DNA from: Flavipsychrobacter stenotrophus
GTDB taxonomy: Bacteria > Bacteroidota > Bacteroidia > Chitinophagales > Chitinophagaceae
Assembly: GCA_947372365.1 (NCBI GenBank)
Contig: CANBTK010000122.1
Span: forward strand, 1 to 6,376
Reading direction: 5' to 3'
DNA length: 6,376 bases
Shown piece after piece: positions 1 through 6,277 of the stretch (positions within the stretch are counted from its first letter, which is position 1; each line of letters begins with the position of its first letter). The position numbers and the translations under genes were made by a program. Below the pieces are notes generated by a model. The model was not told where the DNA came from and ran no database searches. It saw only the letters and a program-made list of their open reading frames with translations.

Positions 1-1083
1 CTGGGACTGGGCAGCCATACCGATAAATCGCTGGCACAGCAAATGCGCGTAACGGCTGAGGCGGCTAAGGTCCACCTTTCTACCCACGATGTTTTTGAGG
101 GCGAAATAGCTGGCCAGGCAGTACGTATTACCAAACAGGATTTTAATGAACTGATAGAGCCGCTGATAGCCCGTACCATGAACTCCTGCGCCAATGCATT
201 AAAAGATGCCGGGCTTACAGTAGATAAAATTGATGCGGTAGTTATGGTGGGTGGCTCCACAAGGGTGCCGGCTGTAAAAGAAGCGGTAACTAAGTTCTTC
301 GGCAGGGAGGTTTATGATAAACTGAACCCCGATGAGGTTGTTGCGCTAGGCGCTGCGGTGCAGGCCGATATACTTGCGGGCAATAATACCGAAATGTTGT
401 TGCTTGACGTTACCCCGCTTTCATTGGGCATTGAAACAATGGGCGGATTGCTGGATGTATTGATACCCCGTAACTCTAAAATACCGAATAAAGCAGGCCG
501 CCAATACACTACCCAAAAGGACGGGCAGAGCGGCATGCGTATCTCTGTTTTCCAGGGAGAGCGCGACCTGGTTGCCGACAACCGCAAACTGGCCGAATTT
601 AACCTTACCGGGATACCGGCTATGCCTGCTGGCTTGCCTAAAGTGGAAGTTACCTTCCTGATAGATGCTGATGGCATACTCAAAGTAAGCGCTACAGAAC
701 TGCGCAGCGGTGTAGCACAAAGCATTGACGTAAAGCCGCAGTATGGGCTTACAGATGAGCAGGTAGAAGAAATGCTGCTGGCATCGCTCACGCATGCCAA
801 AGACGATATAAAAATGCGCGCATTGGTAGAAGCCACAACCGAGGCAATACAAATGCTGGACACAACCGAGAAGTTTATTGCTAAATACAGCGATGTGCTT
901 ACTCAGGATGAATTGCTGGCATCGGTAAACCAGATGGAACTGCTCCGCGAAGCGATGGAAGCTAAAGACAAAGACCTGATACAGTCAGAAACCGAAAGGC
1001 TGAACGAAATATCGCGCCCCTATGCCGAGCGGGTTATGGATGCTGCACTGAAAGATGCTATGAGGGGTAAGAAGGTGATTTAA
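1..1083 (+). CDS. hscA: Hsp70-family chaperone HscA, 3' part (5' end outside window)
   Basis: The reading frame is open from base 1, so the gene is cut by the window edge. 360 codons including the stop are visible, and about 240-260 N-terminal residues are missing compared with the ~616-residue family. HscA is a cytoplasmic ATP-dependent chaperone that, with the J-protein HscB, helps transfer Fe-S clusters from the scaffold IscU. Numbering from the ATG at 43, the end of the nucleotide-binding domain carries VVMVGGSTRVP (about 67-76) and LNPDEVVALGAAV (94-106). The interdomain linker LLLDVTPLSLG follows (119-129), then the beta substrate-binding domain (about 130-235) and a helical lid. HscA is preferred over DnaK because of QGERDLVADNR, GIPAMPAGLPK and VKPQYGLTDEQVEEML, which resemble E. 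coli HscA. The short tail (MRGKKVI) lacks the long disordered DnaK C-terminus. The isc partners are not in view. The gene converges on the DUF418 gene, with 23 bp between stops. Confidence 0.88.
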   Translation: MGLGSHTDKSLAQQMRVTAEAAKVHLSTHDVFEGEIAGQAVRITKQDFNELIEPLIARTMNSCANALKDAGLTVDKIDAVVMVGGSTRVPAVKEAVTKFFGREVYDKLNPDEVVALGAAVQADILAGNNTEMLLLDVTPLSLGIETMGGLLDVLIPRNSKIPNKAGRQYTTQKDGQSGMRISVFQGERDLVADNRKLAEFNLTGIPAMPAGLPKVEVTFLIDADGILKVSATELRSGVAQSIDVKPQYGLTDEQVEEMLLASLTHAKDDIKMRALVEATTEAIQMLDTTEKFIAKYSDVLTQDELLASVNQMELLREAMEAKDKDLIQSETERLNEISRPYAERVMDAALKDAMRGKKVI

Positions 1084-1084
1084 T

Positions 1085-1116
1085 AAAAGTCGTTACGCCC
1101 AAGGCTCTACTTTTTT
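1085..1116. terminator. Weak bidirectional terminator-like hairpin between hscA and the DUF418 gene
   Basis: AAAAGT (1085-1090) pairs with ACTTTT (1109-1114). Inside, GCC (1097-1099 region) can pair with GGC (1103-1105), leaving an asymmetric internal loop. T runs follow on both strands. It lies in the 23-bp gap between the convergent genes and overlaps the last codons of the leftward one. The stem is short and interrupted, so this is a tentative call based on position as much as on structure. Confidence 0.3.
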
Positions 1117-2321
1117 AGCTTCTGAAACTCCCAGAAGGTGGCACCACGCAGTAGCCATTCTACAATGCCGTAATTAAAATAGCGGAACCATATATTGGTG
1201 AGTAGTAGTTGCGCCACAAAGAAGGACATACCAATAACTACGTTAATGGTAGGGCTGGTTTTGCCGAATAACCCAAAGCCAATATTGTAGAACAGCAACA
1301 GGCCGAAAGCCGTTTGCATCAGGTAGCTGGTAAGGGCTGTGCGCCCCAGGTTAGCCAATGGCTTAAACATTTTATGAATGGCGTTGGTAAAGTAGAGGAT
1401 GGCTACGAAGCTGGTGTAGAGCACTATGGCGCACAGGCTTTGCAGCGATATAATGATATTGCCGACCAGTATTTCGGCCAGATTGTTCGTTGTATCTGCA
1501 TAATTGAGCTTCATGGTAAGCCACTGCAATAGTATCATAAGCGCATATGCCGGCAGGAAGATGTAGTAAACCTTGTTTTTCATTTCTGTAACACGGCTCA
1601 GCCATCCTTTGCGGGCGGTAAGCATGCCCAGGAAGAAAAAGCCGAGCGTAATAAAAAACCTGCCTGAAATGGCCTGGAATTTCAATTTGCCACCCAGGTT
1701 CATATAATTGAATGAGAAAATCTCGCCAAGGCTGCCTTTCGAAATTACATGCAGGAAGATATCTGCCTGCTGGCTATCTTCGGCGCCTACCCTGGCATGG
1801 GCGTGTACCTGGTATATTTCTATGAGTATGCCGGGTATATTAAAGACCAGCAGCAGCCCTAGCGCCATCAGGGCTTTATTGCCCAGCCGCCTCATGAACA
1901 TAAGGGGGAGCATAAGTATGCCGTAGACCATTAAGATATCGCCCATCCAGAACAGTTGATGAATGAACCCTATAGCCAGCAGGAAGATGGCTCGCCTTAA
2001 AAACAGCAGGTTAACATTTTTGCCGTCCCTTTCGAAACTCCTGTCCTGAAGGAAAAAGCTAAAGCCGAAGATGAAAGTAAACAGCGGGTAGAACTTACCG
2101 TTTACAAAGGCGGCATTAATAAATTCTGATATTTTGTACAGCCCTATTTTTTCCACCTCGCCAGTGGCTATTTTGCCACCAATGGTGTGCACATCGTTAG
2201 GCAAGGGGCCGGCGGCAAACGAATGGCTGATATGCGCCAGCAGTATGCCCAACAGGGCAAAGCCCCTTAATGCATCGAGTAAATCAATCCTTACTTTGGG
2301 TTTATCTGGTTGTATAGCCAT
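1107..2321 (-). CDS. DUF418 domain-containing polytopic membrane protein (YeiB-like)
   Basis: This is a 404-residue inner-membrane protein with about 9-10 hydrophobic segments, roughly at 16-36, 76-95, 108-122, 124-142, 148-168, 222-236, 251-269, 286-310, 328-345 and 358-378. Family hallmarks are visible in order: RIDLLDALRGFALLGILLAH (11-30), FYPLFTFIFGFSFF (77-90), HQLFWMGDILMVYGIL (121-136), GRTALTSYLMQ (326-336) with LLFYNIGFGLFG (342-353), and a C-terminal YGIVEWLLRGATF (384-396). DUF418 proteins are mostly uncharacterised. They are distantly reminiscent of acyltransferase-3/HgsA-type membrane proteins and have been suspected of transport or envelope roles, so no specific function is claimed. 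The ATG at 2321 puts the LDALRG motif near the N-terminus, as usual, and no Shine-Dalgarno precedes it. The gene follows rpoN by 74 bp on the same strand, so co-transcription is possible but not shown. Confidence 0.87.
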   Translation of the reverse strand: MAIQPDKPKVRIDLLDALRGFALLGILLAHISHSFAAGPLPNDVHTIGGKIATGEVEKIGLYKISEFINAAFVNGKFYPLFTFIFGFSFFLQDRSFERDGKNVNLLFLRRAIFLLAIGFIHQLFWMGDILMVYGILMLPLMFMRRLGNKALMALGLLLVFNIPGILIEIYQVHAHARVGAEDSQQADIFLHVISKGSLGEIFSFNYMNLGGKLKFQAISGRFFITLGFFFLGMLTARKGWLSRVTEMKNKVYYIFLPAYALMILLQWLTMKLNYADTTNNLAEILVGNIIISLQSLCAIVLYTSFVAILYFTNAIHKMFKPLANLGRTALTSYLMQTAFGLLLFYNIGFGLFGKTSPTINVVIGMSFFVAQLLLTNIWFRYFNYGIVEWLLRGATFWEFQKLKK

Positions 2322-2366
2322 AGAATCGGCTATAAATATATAAAGTATGTGTTAGAAAAGTAAACC

Positions 2367-2395
2367 CTAAGTTTATTTGGTAATCAAATAGTTAG
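2367..2395 (-). terminator. AT-rich hairpin directly after rpoN; possible weak terminator
   Basis: On the minus strand, TATTTG and CAAATA form a 6-bp stem around a 5-nt loop (2374-2390). It is extended by CTAA/TTAG (2367-2370 with 2392-2395) across a small internal loop. It starts just after the rpoN stop and is followed by a T-rich stretch (GGGTTTACTTTTC). The stem has few G-C pairs, so termination would be weak. It could instead act as an attenuating or processing structure between rpoN and the DUF418 gene. Confidence 0.28.
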
Positions 2396-3883
2396 CTATA
2401 GTTCTTTCCTTAACCTCGCCACTGGTACGTTCAGTTGCTCGCGGTATTTTGCCACAGTGCGGCGGGCTATGTTATAGCCTTTTTCCACCAGCATATCGGT
2501 AAGGTGTTCGTCAGAAAATGGCTTCAGCTTGTTCTCTGAACTGATAATTTCGTTCAGTATCATTTTTACTTCGCGGGTTGATACCTCTTCGCCATTGTCT
2601 AGCTGCAAGGCCTCCGAGAAGAAAAACTTCAATTTATAAGTGCCATATTCTGTTTGCACGAATTTACTGTTGGCAACGCGCGATACAGTTGATACATCAA
2701 GCTGCGTCATTTGCGCAATATCTTTAAGTATCATGGGGCGGAGAGCAGCCTCATCCCCGGTAAGGAAAAATTCCTTCTGGAAACCAAGTATAGCCTGCAT
2801 AGTATGTAATAGCGTATGCTGCCTTTGTTTTATGGCATCTATAAACCATTTGGCCGAATCCAGTTTCTGCTTTATGAAAAGTACAGCTTCTTTCTGGCGC
2901 TTGTCTTTCTTCTGGCCACGGTCGTATGCCTTCATCATTTCCTTATACCCCTCCGATATGCGCAGTTCAGGGGCGTTTTTAGAATTGAGGGTAAGCTCCA
3001 GTATGCCATTGTTATTGAACACAAAAAAGTCGGGTATAATGTAGCTTTCAGCCTTGTTGAGCACAGCGAATGAAGAGCCGGGCTTGGGGTTGAGCTTAAT
3101 AATGATGCCTATTACATTCTTAAATTCCTCGTCGCTTATATTAAGGTGCCGTTGTATTTTGTCGTAGTGCTTTTTAATGAACTCGTTAAAGTACTTGTCC
3201 ATTATTATCAGCGCATCCCTTACCGGCTTACTATCAGGCAGGCGTTTTAGTTGCAGCAGCAGGCAGTCCTGCAGTGTCCATACGCATATGCCCGGCGGGT
3301 CAAATTGTTGTATTTGTGCAATAAGGCCGTTTATTTCCTCCACACTGGTTTCAATATTCTGGCCGAAAGCGAGGTCATCGCAAAGAGATGCCACTTCGCG
3401 GCGCAGGTAGCCATCTTCATCCAGGCTGCCTATAATCTGCTCGGCTATTTTGTGGTTACGCTCGTCAAGTTCCAGCATGCCCAGCTGGTCCAGTATATGG
3501 TCGTGGAAATTGGTTTCTACCCTTGCAGGTGTTTCCATCCTGTCTTCGGCACCATAGCCATCATCGCTGTAATCGTAACTGCGGTCGCCATCATCTTCGT
3601 GGCGCAGGAAATCGTCAAGGTCCACTTTTTCAGCAGTGTCATTGCTCAGTTCCACCTCTTCGCCATCCTGTTCAAAATTGTCATCAGTGCCGGGTTCGTC
3701 CAGCCCATAGTCCAGCTCACTGTCAGCGCGTTCCGCTTCGTTTTCCAGTGCAGGGTTCTCTTCAAGTTCTTCCTGTATCCTGTCTTCAAGGCTTGCCGTG
3801 GGTATTTGCAGCAGTTTCATAAGCTGAATCTGCTGAGGGGATAATTTTTGCAAAAGCCTTTGCTGGTTCGATTGTCGTAACAT
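2396..3883 (-). CDS. rpoN: RNA polymerase sigma-54 factor RpoN
   Basis: A 495-residue sigma-54, which directs RNA polymerase to -24/-12 promoters and needs an AAA+ activator to open them. Region I (1-47) holds QKLSPQQIQLMKLLQ and EELEENPALE, the activator-responsive segment. Region II (47-117) is a long acidic linker with 30 Asp/Glu in 71 residues. The core-binding domain covers about 120-310. The helix-turn-helix region is around 385-423 (LKDIAQMTQLDVSTVSRVA, then KFVQTEYGTYKLKFFFSE). The RpoN box ARRTVAKYRE is intact at 473-482 and recognises the -24 element. The ATG at 3883 was chosen over an in-frame ATG at 3982: family homology begins at MLRQSNQQRL, the 33 extra residues look unlike sigma-54, and a -7 promoter box lies between the two starts. 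Oddity: the normally conserved GAR/AAK after DPPG(I/V) reads CVW here (200-202). No activator gene is in view. Confidence 0.96.
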   Translation of the reverse strand: MLRQSNQQRLLQKLSPQQIQLMKLLQIPTASLEDRIQEELEENPALENEAERADSELDYGLDEPGTDDNFEQDGEEVELSNDTAEKVDLDDFLRHEDDGDRSYDYSDDGYGAEDRMETPARVETNFHDHILDQLGMLELDERNHKIAEQIIGSLDEDGYLRREVASLCDDLAFGQNIETSVEEINGLIAQIQQFDPPGICVWTLQDCLLLQLKRLPDSKPVRDALIIMDKYFNEFIKKHYDKIQRHLNISDEEFKNVIGIIIKLNPKPGSSFAVLNKAESYIIPDFFVFNNNGILELTLNSKNAPELRISEGYKEMMKAYDRGQKKDKRQKEAVLFIKQKLDSAKWFIDAIKQRQHTLLHTMQAILGFQKEFFLTGDEAALRPMILKDIAQMTQLDVSTVSRVANSKFVQTEYGTYKLKFFFSEALQLDNGEEVSTREVKMILNEIISSENKLKPFSDEHLTDMLVEKGYNIARRTVAKYREQLNVPVARLRKEL

Positions 3884-3905
3884 ATTGGTTGGGTGCGCTC
3901 TGGTG

Positions 3906-3913
3906 CAAAAATA
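3906..3913 (-). promoter_or_regulatory. Candidate Bacteroidota -7 promoter box of rpoN
   Basis: The minus strand reads TATTTTTG, a full match to the Bacteroidota -7 consensus TAnnTTTG, 22 bp upstream of the chosen rpoN start. It would give a very short leader. A TTTG lies 13 nt further upstream, closer than the usual -33 spacing, so only the -7 half is well supported. Such a short AT-rich match can occur by chance. Confidence 0.4.
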
Positions 3914-3933
3914 AAGGTTAAAGCTACAAAACG

Positions 3934-3952
3934 AGCAGCGTAAAAGGCTGCT
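3934..3952. repeat. Small inverted repeat upstream of the rpoN promoter box
   Basis: AGCAGC (3934-3939) and GCTGCT (3947-3952) are perfect 6-bp arms around a 7-nt spacer. The dyad lies about 20 bp upstream of the candidate rpoN -7 box, where an operator could sit. It is G-C-rich in an otherwise AT-rich divergent intergenic region. Function is unknown. Confidence 0.3.
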
Positions 3953-4015
3953 GCCCATGAAAATAATAAATGGCTGGTGCATTTGTTAATGCGTTTTTTT
4001 TATCAAAACCATTAT

Positions 4016-4034
4016 TGTACCTTGTGAGGTAACA
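4016..4034. promoter_or_regulatory. Dyad just upstream of ald; candidate operator or leader hairpin
   Basis: TGTACCT (4016-4022) pairs with AGGTAACA (4027-4034) across a TGTG loop with one bulged base. It ends 10 bp before the ATG at 4045. It could be a transcription-factor site or a hairpin in the ald leader. A partial -7-like match, TACCTTGT, overlaps it (4018-4025), but no convincing -33 element is at proper distance, so the ald promoter remains unplaced. Confidence 0.28.
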
Positions 4035-4044
4035 CGAATCAGAA

Positions 4045-5265
4045 ATGGCTCAAATGATTAAAAAACCATACATATCTCCATCTTTTTCTTATATGCCATT
4101 GGAGGAAACTTTAATGGTGGCACACAAAAAGAAACAGCTGTTTATTGGCATACCCCGCGAAACTTCGTTTCAGGAAAACAGGGTGCCGTTAACGCCTGAG
4201 GGTGTATCGGTTTTGGTGAACCAGGGCCACGAAGTTGTTGTAGAGCATATGGCGGGCGAAGGCTCGTTTTATTTTGACAATGACTACAGCGAGGCAGGTG
4301 CCAGGATTGTTTATGACAAGGCTGAAGTGTACAAGGCAACAACTATCCTGAAATCGGCACCTATTTCGCTGGAGGAAATAGACCTGCTGCAAACAAACCA
4401 GGTAGTTTTTTCGCCCATACATATGCCCATGCTGAAGCATGAGCTGCTGGAAAAATTGATCTCTAAGAAAATAATTGCTATTGCATTTGAGTCTATACAG
4501 GATGAGGAGGGCAACTTCCCTATTGTGCGCTCTATGAGCGAAATTGCGGGCAACTATTCTATACTTACTGCCGCCAGGTACCTGAGTAATACCGACAATG
4601 GGAAGGGTGTATTATTAGGCGGCATATCAGGCGTGCCGCCAGCCAGTGTATTGATTATAGGTGCAGGCGTTGTGGCCGAATTTGCAGCCCGTACAGCCTT
4701 TGGGCTGGGTGCTTCGGTTAAGATATTTGACAACTCCATTTACAGGCTAATGAAGCTGCAAAATAACATTGGCAGGCGTTGTTTTACATCGGTGCTGGAC
4801 CCTGTAATACTGGGCGAGGAGCTGAAGAATGCCGATGTAGCCATAGGTGCGCTGAAGCCCGTTAATGGCGTTACCCCGGTGGTGGTATCGGAGCAGATGG
4901 TAAGCAATATGAAGGCGGGCTCAGTAATTATAGATGTGAGTATAGACCGCGGCGGTTGCTTTGAAACATCGAAGGTGACCACACACGAAAGGCCTGTTTT
5001 TAAGATGTATGATGTGATACACTACTGTGTGCCTAATATAGCGTCGGGCGTTTCGCGCACAGCATCGAGGGCAGTAAGCAATGTTATTATGCCCATACTA
5101 CAGCAGTGCGCTGATGCGGGCGGGGTAGATGAACTGATACTAACCCGTAAAGGTCTGCGCAATGGCGTTTACATGTACAAAGGCTCTGTAACCAACGCAC
5201 CGATTGCAAAAAGGTTTGGCTTCAAATATACCGACCTTGACCTGTTTTTTACCGGGCAGAGTTAG
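4045..5265 (+). CDS. ald: Alanine dehydrogenase (NAD-dependent)
   Basis: A 406-residue cytoplasmic enzyme of the Ald/PntA family, interconverting L-alanine and pyruvate plus ammonium with NAD. The N-terminal catalytic half begins with LFIGIPRETSFQENRVPLTPEGV. Arg46, Lys103 and His126 align with the substrate-binding and catalytic Arg15, Lys75 and His96 of mycobacterial Ald. The Rossmann segment is SVLIIGAGVVAEFAARTAFG (201-220), with Asp229 ending the second strand, as expected for NAD preference. IIDVSIDRGGCFE (295-307) supplies Asp301, equivalent to catalytic Asp270, and YCVPNIASGVSRTAS (327-341) follows. All key residues are present. The protein is longer than the classical ~370 residues, mainly through a leader of about 30 residues. 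A leader with an EETL-like element also occurs in Bacteroidota homologues as I remember them, which favours the ATG at 4045 (or 4054). An internal ATG at 4114 has a Shine-Dalgarno-like GGAGGA. The gene is divergent from rpoN. Confidence 0.9.
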   Translation: MAQMIKKPYISPSFSYMPLEETLMVAHKKKQLFIGIPRETSFQENRVPLTPEGVSVLVNQGHEVVVEHMAGEGSFYFDNDYSEAGARIVYDKAEVYKATTILKSAPISLEEIDLLQTNQVVFSPIHMPMLKHELLEKLISKKIIAIAFESIQDEEGNFPIVRSMSEIAGNYSILTAARYLSNTDNGKGVLLGGISGVPPASVLIIGAGVVAEFAARTAFGLGASVKIFDNSIYRLMKLQNNIGRRCFTSVLDPVILGEELKNADVAIGALKPVNGVTPVVVSEQMVSNMKAGSVIIDVSIDRGGCFETSKVTTHERPVFKMYDVIHYCVPNIASGVSRTASRAVSNVIMPILQQCADAGGVDELILTRKGLRNGVYMYKGSVTNAPIAKRFGFKYTDLDLFFTGQS

Positions 5266-5275
5266 ATAAGTAGAG

Positions 5276-5296
5276 AGTCAAAAGTCAAAAGTGGAA
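5276..5296. repeat. Short tandem heptamer repeat AGTCAAA after ald
   Basis: Two perfect copies of AGTCAAA (5276-5282, 5283-5289) are followed by a degenerate third, AGTGGAA (5290-5296). It sits 10 bp after the ald stop and directly abuts the downstream hairpin. Its role is unknown. Confidence 0.5.
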
Positions 5297-5332
5297 AGCT
5301 GTATTATGAATTAATACGCTGCTCTTTATTTT
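5297..5332. terminator. Hairpin terminator between convergent ald and lipoprotein genes
   Basis: AGC-t-GTATTA (5297-5306) pairs with TAATAC-GCT (5312-5320) around the loop TGAAT, a 9-bp stem with one bulge. A T-rich run, GCTCTTTATTTT, follows on the plus strand, fitting termination of ald. On the minus strand the hairpin lies 21 bp after the lipoprotein stop and is followed by less regular T-rich sequence, so it may serve both genes. The stem is mostly A-T, so strength is uncertain. Confidence 0.45.
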
Positions 5333-5340
5333 GGATAGTT

Positions 5341-5754
5341 CTATTTATCGGGGGTAGCGTCAACAATATCAATATTTACCGAGGCCGCGTCTTTTACCTT
5401 AGTTTTTATCTTGAACTCGGCTGTAGCACCAGGCTTTACTACGTCGTCGAGCGTGTGCTTTTGTTTTTCGAGGCTTCCACCTTCCTTATCCAGAAAATTG
5501 ATTTGCAGCGTTATGTTCTTGTAGGCAGTAAGTGTTGCCTTATTTACTACCTCACCCTCTATTACGCTTTGGTTAACTATATTTTTCCTGTGCGAACCTG
5601 ATACTTTTAGGAATTTCAGCGGGCTCTCATTTTCCATATCGGCAATGGAGGCTTTCTTTTCTTCGTATTTCGAAGATGGGTGCTGGCTGTTAGCCGACCC
5701 ACCACAGGCCGCGAAGAAAATACTGAAGGCTGCTATTGCGAGAATATTTTTCAT
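5341..5754 (-). CDS. Small putative lipoprotein, FxLYD-like beta domain
   Basis: A 137-residue protein with a short lipoprotein signal: MKN, a hydrophobic stretch (4-16), then the lipobox-like FAAC with Cys17 as the predicted lipidated residue. Phe replaces the usual Leu at -3, which is tolerated. The residues after Cys (GGSANSQ) contain no acidic cluster of the kind used as a surface-export signal in some Bacteroidota, so a periplasm-facing location is the better guess. A charged linker (about 25-45) leads to a predicted all-beta domain at 60-133: GEVVNKATLTAYKNITLQINFLD, then KPGATAEFKIKT. This pattern (backbone V-N, 'y-N-I', 'F-x-D-x-x-G', 'PG-x-x-x-F') resembles FxLYD/LEA14-type immunoglobulin-like domains. 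The family match is inferred from pattern only, and function is unknown. The gene has its own promoter-like sequence and converges on ald. Confidence 0.82.
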   Translation of the reverse strand: MKNILAIAAFSIFFAACGGSANSQHPSSKYEEKKASIADMENESPLKFLKVSGSHRKNIVNQSVIEGEVVNKATLTAYKNITLQINFLDKEGGSLEKQKHTLDDVVKPGATAEFKIKTKVKDAASVNIDIVDATPDK

Positions 5755-5770
5755 ATGCCGATATTTTTGT

Positions 5771-5801
5771 CAAACATAGTATAGAATGGTAAAATGAGCA
5801 A
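5771..5801 (-). promoter_or_regulatory. Bacteroidota-type promoter of the lipoprotein gene
   Basis: The minus strand shows TATGTTTG (5771-5778), a full match to TAnnTTTG. A TTG lies 20 nt upstream (5799-5801), acceptable spacing for the -33 element. Transcription would start about 10 nt before the ATG at 5754. A perfect 10-bp palindrome, TTTTGCAAAA (5803-5812), lies immediately upstream and could be an operator or chance AT-rich sequence. The rest of the gap up to 5934 holds no gene or clear signal. Confidence 0.55.
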
Positions 5802-5934
5802 GTTTTGCAAAATGGGTAAGCTTTATAGCAATTGAGTTTAATGCTGTAAATCGCCCGAACTATGATTTTAGTGTGGTTCGTTTGATTGGCGGTGACTGTG
5901 TTTTGCCCTGGGGCTGGTTGCCATAAACAAGTAC

Positions 5935-5967
5935 AAAAAAATGGATGCTGTTACCGCATCCATTTTT
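5935..5967 (-). terminator. Strong intrinsic terminator of the 83-residue protein gene
   Basis: AAAAATGGATGC (5937-5948) and GCATCCATTTTT (5956-5967) are perfect 12-bp complementary arms around a 7-nt loop. Read on the minus strand, the stem core GGATGC/GCATCC is followed by seven T (5941-5935), a textbook Rho-independent terminator. It begins 24 bp after the stop of the 83-residue gene. It is symmetric enough to work from the other strand too, but no rightward gene leads into it. It separates the two small leftward genes into different transcripts. Confidence 0.85.
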
Positions 5968-5991
5968 ACTAAACCCTAATTACACCTCACC

Positions 5992-6243
5992 TTATTTTTT
6001 TACTTCTGTAGCTTTTTTCGGGGCAGGGGCCGCCTTTGTATCATTGGGCTGCTGCACCACTTTTACATCTGATTTCGGCATCTGCGCTGCTTTGTCTTTA
6101 GCAGTGGCCTGTGGCTTCTTTACAGCCTTTTTTTCAGCCCTTGGCGACTCTTTGCCAGCCTTTACCTGTGTTTGTTTTGCACCTGCTACCGAAGCTGTGA
6201 ATAACGCTACCGCTACTGTGGCGGCTACCATCATTTTTTTCAT
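5992..6243 (-). CDS. Small secreted lysine/alanine-rich protein, unknown function
   Basis: An 83-residue protein that I do not recognise. It has a clear Sec signal peptide: MKKMM, hydrophobic core VAATVAVALFTASVA, and a likely signal peptidase I site after AGA (residue 22) or SVA (20). There is no lipobox Cys. The mature part is highly basic (16 Lys in about 61 residues), rich in Ala, Pro and Gln, lacks Cys and aromatic residues, and should be disordered. Lys pairs punctuate it (38-39, 42-43, 76-77, 82-83). A periplasmic or extracellular location is inferred; binding to acidic polymers is speculative. ATG 6243 is chosen because it provides the Lys-Lys n-region; ATGs at codons 4 and 5 would lose it. 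The coherent signal peptide and the strong terminator 24 bp downstream argue that this is a real gene despite low-complexity composition. Confidence 0.75.
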   Translation of the reverse strand: MKKMMVAATVAVALFTASVAGAKQTQVKAGKESPRAEKKAVKKPQATAKDKAAQMPKSDVKVVQQPNDTKAAPAPKKATEVKK

Positions 6244-6277
6244 AATCGTTGATATTTGTTTGATTCGCAGTACCTAT

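Noticed and set aside
312..863. 183-codon and 143-codon open frames on the minus strand inside hscA
   Set aside because: They are antisense to a clearly conserved Hsp70 sequence, and the Ser-rich or random composition is typical of shadow frames.
2322..2366. Promoter for the DUF418 gene (TACTTTTC or TATATTTA as -7 boxes)
   Set aside because: Each differs from TAnnTTTG at the G and lacks a well-spaced -33 element; in AT-rich DNA such near matches are expected by chance.
3251..3844. 197-codon open frame on the plus strand
   Set aside because: It lies wholly antisense within rpoN, whose protein matches sigma-54 end to end. The antisense product has no recognisable motif and is explained by codon bias in rpoN.
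3884..3982. N-terminal 33-residue extension of RpoN
   Set aside because: It does not resemble sigma-54 and contains the likely promoter box, so the shorter start was used.
3965..3990. Sigma-54-like promoter (TGGCTGG...TTTGT) upstream of ald
   Set aside because: The -24 part matches only partly and the invariant GC of the -12 element is absent.
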